DNA of 64,000 nucleotides from Oxalicibacterium flavum (GCF_014635065.1 NZ_BMCG01000001.1:496001-560000), one strand, 5' to 3'; shown: positions 37,697 to 47,471, counted from the stretch's first letter. Notes: generated from the sequence alone by a model not told the origin. Made by a program: numbers and translations.

Positions 37697-38743
37697 TCAA
37701 TTCCATTGCCGTGAAAACCAATGATGGAACTTCGACCACTTTATCCATTGCCCGCGTCTCAGATACGCCTGCTCCAGCTCGCGCGCCGACAAAGGGGAGG
37801 ACGCCTCGAAGTCCGCCCGGAATTGCAAGGCCAGCGCACGCACTTCGTCGCCCGACAATGCATCGGTCCGGCGGGACAGATATCGTGTCGCACCGATGAA
37901 ATTGCGCGCGCATTGATGCGCGAGCGCGAAACGAAACGATGCATCGCCAGCCCATCCCTGGCTATCGATCTGGTCATAGAAATTCATCAGCGCCGCGGAC
38001 TGGTCACACGCTTTTTTCGCATTCATCGACGCCAGAATACTGCTGATGCGCTGGCGATAGGCAACCCATGAATGCGCAACATGGTAAAAACTGTCCGCCC
38101 TGGCCGCCATCAGCAACATCGTGCGCATGTCTTCGAAATACCTGCCTTCGGGAAATCGCAAACCGCCATGCCACAGGGATCGACGGGAAATCTTCGACCA
38201 TGCATGCAACTGGCCGGTACGCAGCAAGCCGGTCAGCAGATGCGCACGATCATGCAGTAAAGCATTGGTTTTCCCCTTGAAGGTACGCCTGCAATGCTCT
38301 CCGCGCAGCCGATGCTTGAGTCTGGGCCTGTCCCGCCAGACCTGAAAATCGCAGAGAACAACATCAGGAGCGTGTGCATGCACCACGGCATGAAGCTCCG
38401 CCACCGCCTCGGGAAGCAGCTTGTCGTCCGAGTCGAGAAACCAGAGATACTGTCCCCTGGCCGCGTCGATCATCGTGTTGCGCGCAGCACTCAAGCCACC
38501 GTTCTTCGCATGCTGCAGAACCGTGATGCGCCCACGCCATTGTTCTTTCAACTGCAACATCAACTCCCACGATCCATCCGTGGAGCAGTCGTCGAGCAGG
38601 ATCACTTCCACTTCTTCGTCGACCTGGCTCATGACGGAGTCGACACACTCCTTCAAATACGCTTGCACGTTGAAAACCGGAATAAGTATGCTCAGCCAGG
38701 GAGAAGAAGGTGCCGGGTTCGCCGTGCCGATGAGGTTATTCAC
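37697..38743 (-). CDS. Glycosyltransferase family 2
   Basis: 348 residues with a GT-A fold at the N-terminus: LSILIPVFNVQAYLKECVDSV (about 18-38), EVILLDDCSTDGS (about 48-60) and WFLDSDDKLLPE (about 96-107), where DSD is the metal-binding motif. No membrane segment is clear. It probably adds a sugar to a surface glycan; the acceptor is unknown. It overlaps the upstream GT4 gene by 8 bases, so expression is coupled. Confidence 0.88.
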   Translation of the reverse strand: MNNLIGTANPAPSSPWLSILIPVFNVQAYLKECVDSVMSQVDEEVEVILLDDCSTDGSWELMLQLKEQWRGRITVLQHAKNGGLSAARNTMIDAARGQYLWFLDSDDKLLPEAVAELHAVVHAHAPDVVLCDFQVWRDRPRLKHRLRGEHCRRTFKGKTNALLHDRAHLLTGLLRTGQLHAWSKISRRSLWHGGLRFPEGRYFEDMRTMLLMAARADSFYHVAHSWVAYRQRISSILASMNAKKACDQSAALMNFYDQIDSQGWAGDASFRFALAHQCARNFIGATRYLSRRTDALSGDEVRALALQFRADFEASSPLSARELEQAYLRRGQWIKWSKFHHWFSRQWN

Positions 38744-39917
38744 GTCCGGCCCTCGTTTCCTGCGATGGCCGACCGCTCATGATCGTTGCAAACAGGGATT
38801 CATAGTCGCTTGTCATGCGTTCCATGCTGTAGTGACCGATGGCGTCGCGACGTGCGGCGTCAGCCATGCGCTGGGCGCCAACATCGTCACGCAGCAGATC
38901 TTCCAATGCATCCGCCAGCGAAGATGGAGAAGCGTGCTCCGCCAGCAGACCATTGTACCGATGATCGATGACTTCCTGCACACCGACGACCTGGCTGCCA
39001 ACCACCGCGCAGCCGGCGGCCATCCCCTCGATGAGGGACAACGGCATGCCTTCATAGTGCGTGGCCAATACGCATATCCGGTGCTGCATCAGCAAGGCAG
39101 GCACATCACTGCAGAAACCGATAAAGTTCACCTGCTCCTGCAACCCCAGTTGGTTGCACAATTCCTGAGCCGCATGCTTGTAACGCATCTTGCCGCCGCC
39201 GGCGAATTGCAATGTTGGTCGCAAGCCGCGATCGCGCAATAGCGCCAAGGCGCGAAGCAGGGTTTCATGATCTTTCTGCCGCGCAAAACGGGCTGCCATG
39301 ACAATACCGGGAATGCGCGCCGCCAGTTCCGGCACCGGCCCCTGATAGGGAACCAGACGAATGCCGTTTGGTATGGCCATCGTCTTTTCCGCAGGAAAAC
39401 CGCGCGCCAGCAAACTGGACCGCACGCCTTCCGAACAGCCGACGATGGCATCCGTGCATTTGCTCAACCACAAGGCCTGGCTCAAACGACATCGCGAATA
39501 TCGCTCACGCGAATTATGCTCGACGTGAATCATGTGCGGCACCTTTGCCAACAGCCCCGCATAGCGTCCCCACAAATGATCGCTGAAACCGTGCGCGACC
39601 AGAATGTCCGGACAAAACCGGCGACAGATTCGCGCGAGTTGCCAGATCGTGACGGCATGGGACCATCCCGCGACGACCTCGACATCCAGTCCTTTCTGTC
39701 GCAACGCCTCGACTCGCCCGGACTCCGTATTTCGCTTCCTGCGCAAGACCAGCTTGGCGTCGAAATTCCCCGATGCCCGATGCGCTTCCACCAAGTCGAT
39801 CGCGACCTGGGTGGCACCTGAGAAGCCACCCGTCACGAAATGCAGAACGCGCGGCGCACGTATGCCAGCCCGTGCATCCGCATCGACCCGATTGGCAACG
39901 GCTGGCATATCAGCCAT
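38736..39917 (-). CDS. Glycosyltransferase family 4
   Basis: 393 residues. The GT-B C-domain motifs are present: IVMAARFARQKDHETLLRAL (about 205-224), then THYEGMPLSLIEGMAAGCAVV (about 292-312) with the E-x7-E donor-binding pattern. The N-domain starts RVLHFVTGGFSGATQVAIDL. It likely extends LPS core or O-antigen. It overlaps the neighbours by 8 bases on both sides. Confidence 0.9.
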   Translation of the reverse strand: MADMPAVANRVDADARAGIRAPRVLHFVTGGFSGATQVAIDLVEAHRASGNFDAKLVLRRKRNTESGRVEALRQKGLDVEVVAGWSHAVTIWQLARICRRFCPDILVAHGFSDHLWGRYAGLLAKVPHMIHVEHNSRERYSRCRLSQALWLSKCTDAIVGCSEGVRSSLLARGFPAEKTMAIPNGIRLVPYQGPVPELAARIPGIVMAARFARQKDHETLLRALALLRDRGLRPTLQFAGGGKMRYKHAAQELCNQLGLQEQVNFIGFCSDVPALLMQHRICVLATHYEGMPLSLIEGMAAGCAVVGSQVVGVQEVIDHRYNGLLAEHASPSSLADALEDLLRDDVGAQRMADAARRDAIGHYSMERMTSDYESLFATIMSGRPSQETRAGRE

Positions 39918-41187
39918 AAGAAATATTCTCTTCGGAATCCTTCAGGCCCGACAGCGTCGACCAAAGGATGATGACGAAAAACGTGAAGGCAATGATGCCA
40001 ATGTTGTGCACGAAGAAATGCTGCGATTGCCCGAATACGAAATACATCACGGGCAGCGTGATGCCGCAAAGACGCAAGGCCAGTTCTTCCCTCCATAAAC
40101 GAGGCGTGGCTTCCCGCTTTTTCATGCGGCGCGCCGTGGGCCAGAAAATCCAAAGCGTATAGAGATAGAGAAAAGCCTGGACAAGCATCCCTGGTATCCC
40201 CGTTTTCACCCAAAGGTCGATGAACTCGTTGTGGATGAAATTGAATTGGCGAGTCGATTTCGCATACCGGCCATCATCCACCCGCTGGTGCATTTCCCTC
40301 AGATACTCACGCGCGCCCCATCCGAAGAACGGTTTTTCCTTTATCATCTCGACCGCCGTGCGATATTGCTCCAGTCTTATGCCGAGAGAGCTGGAAGTTC
40401 TGGTTTTGTCCGACAACTGCAGATATTCGCTCACTTCATGCTGGGCCTTTTCGAAACGGTCGCAAAGCATGTGCGTATTCGTTGCCGCGATAAGGACGGC
40501 CGCCACGATGATGGTCAGGCCAAACTTCTTGAAGAGATCGCGCCGATAAGAAAAAACGAAAATTCCCATCAGGGGAATGATCGCGCCCAGCGCAATCCAT
40601 CCGCCACGCGATGCCGACAATATCGACGCTTCCACGCCAAGTGCGATGCAAAACAGGATGCCGGCACGATGCATCCAGTTTTTTTCATGCCAGAAGACAC
40701 TGAGTTGTATCGCGAGCATTGTCGCCATCAGCAAGGCAACATTGCCCCATTGAATGGCATTCGTATAACCATTCGCTCTTTCAAGCTCCAGATGATAAAC
40801 CTGCCACAATCCCGTCAATCCGGCTCCCGCGCAGCCGATGGCCAGTCCCCAGTAGAACGCTTGGCGTTTGGGAGGAAATGTCACCGCATACATCAGGCAA
40901 AGTATGCTGACAACAAATTTGGCGGACCGGTCCACCCGACTCAATCCGTCGCCAAATGCGTATAGCTCGAACCACAAGACAGCCATCGCGAAAAAAGACG
41001 CTGCAATGCCTATGGTGACCCTGGAGTACGATTCGCGTACCAGGCGTGGCAGACAAAACAATGCGGCAAGAAGAAAAATCGCCACCCCATATTGATATCC
41101 CGATCTAAGCCATAAAGCAGTGGCTGGCATCATGAATGCCGCGATCGATGCAATCGTTCGCAGCAAGTCCTCATTGAGCTTCTTCAA
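39910..41187 (-). CDS. O-antigen ligase/polymerase-type membrane protein (Wzy_C)
   Basis: 425 residues with about ten to twelve membrane segments and a large periplasmic loop that contains FFGWGAREYLREMHQR and NFIHNEFIDLWVKTG (about 292-335), the hallmark of the O-antigen ligase family. It probably ligates O-antigen to lipid A-core (WaaL) or polymerises it (Wzy); the sequence alone does not decide. Nearby genes are glycosyltransferases and galE. The region is AT-richer than the rest of the window. Confidence 0.82.
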   Translation of the reverse strand: MKKLNEDLLRTIASIAAFMMPATALWLRSGYQYGVAIFLLAALFCLPRLVRESYSRVTIGIAASFFAMAVLWFELYAFGDGLSRVDRSAKFVVSILCLMYAVTFPPKRQAFYWGLAIGCAGAGLTGLWQVYHLELERANGYTNAIQWGNVALLMATMLAIQLSVFWHEKNWMHRAGILFCIALGVEASILSASRGGWIALGAIIPLMGIFVFSYRRDLFKKFGLTIIVAAVLIAATNTHMLCDRFEKAQHEVSEYLQLSDKTRTSSSLGIRLEQYRTAVEMIKEKPFFGWGAREYLREMHQRVDDGRYAKSTRQFNFIHNEFIDLWVKTGIPGMLVQAFLYLYTLWIFWPTARRMKKREATPRLWREELALRLCGITLPVMYFVFGQSQHFFVHNIGIIAFTFFVIILWSTLSGLKDSEENISYG

Positions 41188-41202
41188 AAAATCCTCTTCT
41201 TC

Positions 41203-42219
41203 TCAATCATCAAAACCGTGCGGATTCATCGTCTGCCATCGCCACGAGTCCCTGCACATCTCCGCCAGTCCTCTGTCTGCACGCCAATTCAGCAAGTTTT
41301 CTGCCAATCCCACATCTGCATAACACTCGGCGATGTCTCCCGGTCTGCGCGCCACCACCTGATAATCGATGGGCCGTCCACTCGCCTCGGCATAGGCACG
41401 GACCACTTCGAGAACGCTATAGCCGGTTCCCGTCCCCAGATTGACGGTAAAGGATGGCGCTCCTTCGAAAAGATGAGCGACGGCCCTGACATGTCCCAGC
41501 GCCAGGTCCACGACATGGATGTAATCGCGCACTCCCGTGCCGTCCCTGGTCGCATAATCGCCACCATAGACGTTCAGTTTCTCCAGGTTGCCGACAGCCA
41601 CATTGGCGACATAAGGAAACAGATTGTTCGGTATCCCCTTGGGCGACTCTCCCAGCAAACCGCTGGCATGGGCGCCAACCGGATTGAAGTAGCGCAGATA
41701 TCCGATACGCCATTCGGGATCGGCCGACTCGAGATCGCGCAGGATCCGCTCGCTCATCAACTTGGTGCGACCGTAAGGGTTGGTCGCGCTGACAGGGAAA
41801 TCCTCCCTGATCGGTACTGAAGCCGGATCACCATACACCGTGGCGGAAGAGCTGAAGATGAAATTCCTGACGCCGGCATTTCTTGCCGCCTGCAGCAGCG
41901 TCACCAATCCCGTCACGTTCACATCGTAGTACTCGAGCGGCTTGGCGACCGACTCGCCGACGGCCTTGAGGGCTGCAAAGTGAATGAGCGCATCGATGCG
42001 ATGGGAAGCAAATACATCGGCAAGCAGTTGCGCATCCCGCACGTCGCCCTTGATGAATACGGGATGTTTGCCGGCAATACCGGCAACGCGTTCGAGCACT
42101 TTCTCCGAGCTGTTGCACAGATTGTCGAGTCCGATGACCTGATAGCCGGCCTCCAGCAGTTCGCACCAGGTATGCGACCCGATGTAGCCCGTCGCACCCG
42201 TCAGTAATATGGTTTTCAT
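41203..42219 (-). CDS. galE: UDP-glucose 4-epimerase
   Basis: 338 residues, extended SDR family. The NAD motif GATGYIGSH is at about 8-16, and the catalytic pair is in SSSATVYG and YGRTK. GalE interconverts UDP-glucose and UDP-galactose, supplying galactose for the glycan genes downstream. The ATG at 42219 is used because it opens on the Rossmann strand; the upstream extension in the open frame is unlike the family. It lies 99 bases after ptsI, so it may share that transcript or have its own promoter. Confidence 0.94.
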   Translation of the reverse strand: MKTILLTGATGYIGSHTWCELLEAGYQVIGLDNLCNSSEKVLERVAGIAGKHPVFIKGDVRDAQLLADVFASHRIDALIHFAALKAVGESVAKPLEYYDVNVTGLVTLLQAARNAGVRNFIFSSSATVYGDPASVPIREDFPVSATNPYGRTKLMSERILRDLESADPEWRIGYLRYFNPVGAHASGLLGESPKGIPNNLFPYVANVAVGNLEKLNVYGGDYATRDGTGVRDYIHVVDLALGHVRAVAHLFEGAPSFTVNLGTGTGYSVLEVVRAYAEASGRPIDYQVVARRPGDIAECYADVGLAENLLNWRADRGLAEMCRDSWRWQTMNPHGFDD

Positions 42220-42317
42220 TATTCGTAGCGGTCCGTCAATGGCAATGCGCCGTTCAAATTGCTGCGCTACCCGGATCGGAGCAGTCGTTGCCACCTCGTC
42301 AGCATCAGTGGGGAGAA

Positions 42318-44066
42318 TTATAAGACCTGCAAGCGTTCAACCGCATCCGCGACAGCCGTCGGCTCGTAGGTACGCAGAATCCTGCGCGTGGCCGGCTCGA
42401 TCACACCCAGATCGCTGTTGATGATTTCGTTCTTCACCGACAGCAGTTGCGCCGGATGCATGGAGAACTCGCGCAAACCCATGCCGAGCAGCAGGCGCGT
42501 CATGCGCGTATCGCCGGCCATTTCACCGCAGACCGAAATCGGCACGCCGGCCTTGGCAGCGGTGGCGATCGTATGCGAGAGCAGGAACAGGATGGACGGG
42601 TGCAGCGGATTGTAGAGATGCGCCACTTCGTGATCGACACGATCGATGGCGAGCGTGTACTGGATCAGGTCGTTGGTGCCGATCGAGAGAAAGCTCAGGC
42701 GCTTGATGAATAGCGGCAGCGCCAGCGCCGCCGCCGGAATCTCGATCATGGCGCCGACCGGCAACTGTTCGTCGAACTTGACGTTCTGCTTGCGCAACTG
42801 CGCCTTGGCCTGCTCGATCAGCGCCAGCGTCTGATCGATCTCGAAGGCATGCGCCAGCATCGGAATCAGTAGCTTGATCGGACCGAAGGCCGAGGCGCGC
42901 AGGATGGCGCGCAGCTGGGTCAGGAACATCTGCGGTTCGGCCAGGCAGAAGCGGATCGCGCGCAGGCCGAGCGCCGGGTTGAGCGAGGTGTGCTCGATGA
43001 AATCGATGGGCTTGTCGGCGCCGATGTCGAGCGTGCGGATAGTGACCGGCCGTCCCTTCATGGCGATCACGGCCTGCTTGTAGGAAGCGAACTGTTCGTC
43101 CTCGCCCGGCAGCGCCGATTCGGCGGGACGGTTCATGAACAGGAACTCGGAACGGAACAGGCCGACGCCATGCGCGCCGCCGTCCAGCGCCTGCGGGCAG
43201 TCGTCCGGGAATTCGATGTTGGCCAGCAGCGTGACCGGCGTGCCGTCGATGGTGACGGCCGGCGTCTTCTTGAGCTTGCCGAGTTTCTTGCGTTCGCGCG
43301 CGAGTCGTGCCTGGCGTTCGCGGTACTGTTCGAGCACCAGGTTGGACGGTGCTACCACTACCACGCCGGCGTCGCCGTCGATGATGAGCCAGTCGTTCTG
43401 CTTGATCAGCGTGGAGGCATGCGAGACGCCGACCGTGGCCGGAATGTCGAGACTGCGCGCGACGATGGCCGTGTGCGAGTTCTGCCCGCCAAGATCGGTG
43501 ATGAAGCCGCTGAAGGCGCGGTCGCGGAACTGCAGCATGTCGGCCGGCGAAATGTCGTGCGCGACCACGATCATGGCGGGCGCGCCGTCACCGAGCTCGC
43601 CCGGCTTGGGCAGCAGGTTGGCGCTGCCGGTCAGTACCTTGAGCACGCGCTCTCCGACCTGTTCGATATCGGCCTTGCGTTCGCGCAGGTAGGCATCCTC
43701 GATCTCGGCGAACTGCGACGACAGTTCCTCGATCTGCGTCGCCAGCGCCCATTCGGCGTTGTAGTGTCGCGTGCGGATGATGTCGAGCGGCACTTCGGAC
43801 AGCATCGGGTCCGACAGGATCAGCACGTGCACGTCGATGAAGGCGCCCAGTTCGGCCGGCGCATCCTTGGGCAGCTCGCTCCACAGCGTCTGCAGCTCCG
43901 TGTGCACGGTGGCGATCGCCGACTGCAGGCGCGCGACCTCGGCCTCCACCTGATCGGCCGCGATCAGGTAATGCTGCACGTCCAGGGCGGCCGGCGACAG
44001 AATGTGCGCGCGCCCGATGGCGATGCCGCGCGAGACCGGGATGCCGTGAAGCGTGAAGGAAATCAT
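42318..44066 (-). CDS. ptsI: PTS enzyme I (PEP-protein phosphotransferase)
   Basis: 582 residues. The phosphohistidine motif GGQNSHTAIVARS is present, as are the PEP-binding LGLRAIRFCL and the CGEMAGD region. Enzyme I takes phosphate from PEP and passes it to HPr. The start at 44066 (MISFTLHGIPVSRG) is the family start. It is third in EIIA-ptsH-ptsI, 77 bases after ptsH. No sugar-specific EIIB or EIIC gene lies nearby. Confidence 0.95.
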   Translation of the reverse strand: MISFTLHGIPVSRGIAIGRAHILSPAALDVQHYLIAADQVEAEVARLQSAIATVHTELQTLWSELPKDAPAELGAFIDVHVLILSDPMLSEVPLDIIRTRHYNAEWALATQIEELSSQFAEIEDAYLRERKADIEQVGERVLKVLTGSANLLPKPGELGDGAPAMIVVAHDISPADMLQFRDRAFSGFITDLGGQNSHTAIVARSLDIPATVGVSHASTLIKQNDWLIIDGDAGVVVVAPSNLVLEQYRERQARLARERKKLGKLKKTPAVTIDGTPVTLLANIEFPDDCPQALDGGAHGVGLFRSEFLFMNRPAESALPGEDEQFASYKQAVIAMKGRPVTIRTLDIGADKPIDFIEHTSLNPALGLRAIRFCLAEPQMFLTQLRAILRASAFGPIKLLIPMLAHAFEIDQTLALIEQAKAQLRKQNVKFDEQLPVGAMIEIPAAALALPLFIKRLSFLSIGTNDLIQYTLAIDRVDHEVAHLYNPLHPSILFLLSHTIATAAKAGVPISVCGEMAGDTRMTRLLLGMGLREFSMHPAQLLSVKNEIINSDLGVIEPATRRILRTYEPTAVADAVERLQVL

Positions 44067-44143
44067 CGAATTGTCCGTGTCGTTGAACTTGAACGAAAGG
44101 TCTGAACGGCGAGTCGGCGCGCAACGCCGGACGCGCGCCGCAA

Positions 44144-44413
44144 TTATTCGTTTTCGCCGAATCTGTCCTGAATCAACTGCACCAGCGCATCGAAACATTC
44201 CTGCTCGTCAGGACCGTTGGTCTCCAGCGTGACCATGGAACCCTTGCCCGCCGCCAGCATCATGACACCCATGATGGATTTGGCGTTGACGCGGCGCTTG
44301 TTGCGAGTGAGCCAGACTTCGCTCTTGTATTTGGTGGCAAGCTGGGTCAGCTTGGCGGAGGCGCGTGCATGCAGGCCCAGCTTGTTGATGATTTCGATTT
44401 CCTGTTCGATCAT
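44144..44413 (-). CDS. ptsH: PTS phosphocarrier protein HPr
   Basis: 89 residues. The active-site His15 lies in LGLHARASAKL, and Ser46 in NAKSIMG is the position that HPr kinase modifies in species that have it. HPr passes phosphate from Enzyme I to EIIA. The start at 44413 matches the family. It lies between the EIIA gene and ptsI. Confidence 0.95.
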   Translation of the reverse strand: MIEQEIEIINKLGLHARASAKLTQLATKYKSEVWLTRNKRRVNAKSIMGVMMLAAGKGSMVTLETNGPDEQECFDALVQLIQDRFGENE

Positions 44414-44462
44414 TCTTTTGTCTTTTTGTATCTGAATGGAAGGGAAGAAAAAAGTCAGCAGG

Positions 44463-44870
44463 TCAGTTGGCCGCCAGGCGCACCCGGTTATCGACACGCA
44501 CGGCGCCTCCCTGCCCGCCCGCAAGCGCCATCTCGACCGTGACATCCAGCGTATCGTCACGGTAAGTCATCGCGCGCAGCAGCATCGGCAGGCTGATGCC
44601 GGCGATCACCTGCACGTTTTCGGCACCGCATAATCCCAGCGTGCAATTCGACGGCGTGCCGCCCATCACGTCGGTAATGACCATCACGCCGGAACCGTCG
44701 TCGAGGCGACCGATGGCTTCACGCGCCAGCCGTTCCACCTCCTTGGTGTCCTGATCGGCATTGACGTCGATCGCCTCCAGCCGCTCCGGCTGTGCGCGAA
44801 ATACGTGCGTCACCGCAGAGATGAATGCCTGCCCCAGCGGAGCATGCGTCAACAAGAGAATACCGACCAT
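44463..44870 (-). CDS. PTS EIIA component, mannose family
   Basis: 135 residues of the mannose-type EIIA fold. His9 in LLTHAPLG is the phosphorylation site, and VITDVMGGTPSN (about 64-75) follows. The usual partners EIIB, EIIC and EIID are absent from the surroundings, so this EIIA may be regulatory rather than a sugar importer (inference). A second ATG at 44885 would add five residues. The gene lies 47 bases after gshB. Confidence 0.88.
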   Translation of the reverse strand: MVGILLLTHAPLGQAFISAVTHVFRAQPERLEAIDVNADQDTKEVERLAREAIGRLDDGSGVMVITDVMGGTPSNCTLGLCGAENVQVIAGISLPMLLRAMTYRDDTLDVTVEMALAGGQGGAVRVDNRVRLAAN

Positions 44871-44917
44871 CCGTCTTTCATCCAAAAAGTGTCATCGTCG
44901 CAAAGAGACGGCGATGC

Positions 44918-45871
44918 TCAGCCATTCCAGCGCGCCGCATGCCGTTCCAGTGCATCGACGAACATCGCGGCGACGTCGAAACCGGTCTGCTGGCGAATTT
45001 CCTGGAAGCAGGTCGGGCTCGTCACGTTCAGCTCGGTCATGTAGTCGCCGATGGCATCCAATCCTACCAGCAACAGGCCGCGCTGCAGCAGCACGGGCGC
45101 CAGGCTTTCGCCGATCTCGCGGTCGCGCGCCGAGATCTCGCGCGCCTCGCCGCGGCCACCTACTGCCAGATTACCCCTGATTTCGGTCCCTTGCGGAATA
45201 CGCGCCAGGCAGTATGGCACGACCTCGCCGCCGATCAGCAGGATACGCTTGTCGCCGGCCGTGATCTCGGGAATGTAGCGCTGCACCATGATGGTCGCGC
45301 TGCCATTGCCGGTCAGCGTCTCGATGATGGAACCCAGGTTCATCGCATCGCCCTTCACGCGGAAGATGCCGATGCCGCCCATGCCATCGAGCGGCTTGAG
45401 GATGATGTCGCGATGCTCGGCGTGGAAAGCCTTGATGCGTGCCGCGTCGCTGGTCACCAGCGTCGGTGCGATGAACTGCGGGAATTGCGCGATCGCCAGC
45501 TTTTCGTTGAAGCTGCGGATCGCCTCCGGCTTGTTGAAGATGCGCGCGCCCTGCTTCTGCGCCAGTTCCAGCAGATAGGTCGCGTAGATGTATTCCATGT
45601 TGAACGGCGGATCGGTGCGTTCGAGCACCGCATCGAAGGCCGTCAGTCCGCTTGCAGCGGGCGCGTCCTGGCGAAACCAGTCATCGTCGTCACCGGTCAG
45701 CGTCACGCGCGACACGTTGGCGACCACGCGGCCGCCTTCGAACGCCATGTCCTTGTGCCGGAATACGTGAATCTCGTGGCCGCGCCGCGCCGCCTCGGCC
45801 ATCATGGCGTAGGTCGAATCCTTGTAGATCTTGAAACCCGCGAGCGGATCGGTGACAAAAGCCAGTTTCAT
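44918..45871 (-). CDS. gshB: Glutathione synthetase
   Basis: 317 residues, ATP-grasp fold. The conserved ILKPLDGMGGIGIF (about 146-159) and the ATP-binding MVQRYIPEITAGDKRILLI (about 185-203) are present. It joins gamma-glutamylcysteine to glycine. It follows gshA with 85 bases between. Length fits GshB (about 315). Confidence 0.96.
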   Translation of the reverse strand: MKLAFVTDPLAGFKIYKDSTYAMMAEAARRGHEIHVFRHKDMAFEGGRVVANVSRVTLTGDDDDWFRQDAPAASGLTAFDAVLERTDPPFNMEYIYATYLLELAQKQGARIFNKPEAIRSFNEKLAIAQFPQFIAPTLVTSDAARIKAFHAEHRDIILKPLDGMGGIGIFRVKGDAMNLGSIIETLTGNGSATIMVQRYIPEITAGDKRILLIGGEVVPYCLARIPQGTEIRGNLAVGGRGEAREISARDREIGESLAPVLLQRGLLLVGLDAIGDYMTELNVTSPTCFQEIRQQTGFDVAAMFVDALERHAARWNG

Positions 45872-45956
45872 TGCATGCTTTCCGTATATGCCGGGCCGTG
45901 CGCCGGCCAATCGTGCATTGTGCCATCAACGGCGGCAGGCTGCGGCCGGCGCGGCA

Positions 45957-47255
45957 TCAATAGACTTCGGGATTCGGATCGGTCTTTTCCATTTCGAGCG
46001 AGGCCGCCAGCAGCGCCAGCCGCGCCACCACGCCATAGATATAGAAGCGATTCGGCGCCGCCGTGCCCGGCTTGGCCTGGTAATCGGGCAGCGCGTGCTG
46101 GTGCGCGAATGCCAGCGGCACGAAATGCGCGCCCGGCGCATTCAGATTCTCGTGATTGCCGCGGTCCGCATGCACACGATAGAAACCGCCGACCACGTAG
46201 CGGTCGATCATGTAGACCACCGGCTCGGCCACCGATTCGTTGATGTGCTCGAAAGTCGGCACGCCTTCCTGGATGATGACGTCCGACACTTCCAGGCCGT
46301 CCTTGACTACCGACATCTTGTTGCGCTGCTTGCGGTTCAGGCCCTTGACCTCGCTCGCGTCGTGCACCGACATGATGCCCATGCCGTAGGTGCCGGCATC
46401 GGCCTTGATGACGACGAAGGGCTTTTCCTTGATGCCGTATTCCTTGTACTTCTTGCGCATCTTGGCCAGCAGCGTATCGACGTTGGCCGCCAGCCGGTCC
46501 TCGCCGGTCGCCTCGTTGAAATTGACGTCGTCGCACTTCATGAAGAAGGGATTGAGCATCCACGGATCGACGTCGATCAGCTTGGCGAATTTCTTGACCA
46601 CCTCGTCGTAGGCGGCGAAGTGATTGGTCTTGCGACGCACCGCCCAGCCCGCGTGCAGCGGCGGCAGCAGATTCTGTTCGTTGAGGTTTTCCAGAATCGA
46701 CGGCAGACCGGACGACAGATCGTTGTTGAGCAGGATGGTGCAGGGATCGAAGTTCTTCAGACCCAGCCGGCGGCCGTTGGCCGAACGCTCGAGCGGTTCC
46801 AGCGTCAGCGTGGTGCCGTCCGGCAATTCGATCGGCGTCGGCGCCGTGACTTCGGGCGACAGCGAGCCGAGACGTACATTGAGGCCGGTCTGGCGGAAGA
46901 TCTGCATCAGGCGCGCCACGTTCTGCAGATAGAACGTGTTGCGTGTATGGCCTTCCGGAATCAGCAGCAGGTTCTTGGCATCCGGACAATATTTTTCGAT
47001 TGCCGCCATCGCCGACTGCACGGCCAGCGGCAGCATCTCGGGCGACAGGTTGTTGAACCCGCCCGGAAACAGGTTGGTGTCGACCGGCGCCAGCTTGAAG
47101 CCGGCGTTGCGCAGATCGACCGAACAGTAGAACGGCGGCGTATGTTCCTGCCACTCGAGCCGGAACCAGCGCTCGATGGCCGGCGTGGCTTCGAGAATCT
47201 TTTTCTCGAGATCGAGCAGGGGGCCGTTCACGGCCGTGACGAGATGCGGAACCAT
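45957..47255 (-). CDS. gshA: Glutamate-cysteine ligase, proteobacterial type
   Basis: 432 residues. It belongs to the class of ligases found in betaproteobacteria and some others, unlike E. coli GshA. Diagnostic pieces are APVDTNLFPGGFNNL (about 68-82), LLIPEGHTRNTFY (about 107-119) and KADAGTYGMGIMSV near 275. It catalyses the first step of glutathione synthesis. The ATG at 47255 was preferred over one 39 bases upstream because conserved sequence begins here. It heads the gshA-gshB-PTS series. Confidence 0.92.
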   Translation of the reverse strand: MVPHLVTAVNGPLLDLEKKILEATPAIERWFRLEWQEHTPPFYCSVDLRNAGFKLAPVDTNLFPGGFNNLSPEMLPLAVQSAMAAIEKYCPDAKNLLLIPEGHTRNTFYLQNVARLMQIFRQTGLNVRLGSLSPEVTAPTPIELPDGTTLTLEPLERSANGRRLGLKNFDPCTILLNNDLSSGLPSILENLNEQNLLPPLHAGWAVRRKTNHFAAYDEVVKKFAKLIDVDPWMLNPFFMKCDDVNFNEATGEDRLAANVDTLLAKMRKKYKEYGIKEKPFVVIKADAGTYGMGIMSVHDASEVKGLNRKQRNKMSVVKDGLEVSDVIIQEGVPTFEHINESVAEPVVYMIDRYVVGGFYRVHADRGNHENLNAPGAHFVPLAFAHQHALPDYQAKPGTAAPNRFYIYGVVARLALLAASLEMEKTDPNPEVY

Positions 47256-47300
47256 AAAAACCTTTTCTGCGGGAACGATTGCTTCGGCCTGCAATTTTAA

Positions 47301-47320
47301 GGGAAAGTCCGTTCTTTCCC
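47301..47320 (-). repeat. Inverted repeat upstream of gshA
   Basis: GGGAAAG (47301-47307) and CTTTCCC (47314-47320) form a perfect 7-bp stem with a 6-base loop, 46 bases upstream of the gshA ATG. It could be an operator or a leader hairpin; no matching regulator is known to me. Confidence 0.35.
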
Positions 47321-47404
47321 TGCACGAAAGACATCGCCTGATTGAAGAAGGCTATCCAGATGGGGCCGATCATCGCAAATAAAACCCCGAAAAACTTCTG
47401 AAAC

Positions 47405-47430
47405 AAAAAAAGCGCCCCGATCGGGGCGCT
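47405..47430 (-). terminator. Terminator after amtB
   Basis: On the minus strand the palindromic stem AGCGCCCCGA/TCGGGGCGCT (47411-47430) is followed by a T-run (47405-47410). It ends the torF-glnK-amtB transcript 42 bases past amtB. Confidence 0.9.
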
Positions 47431-47471
47431 TTCGAAAACCCGGCAAACCCGGGCAGGAACAATGAAACGGA

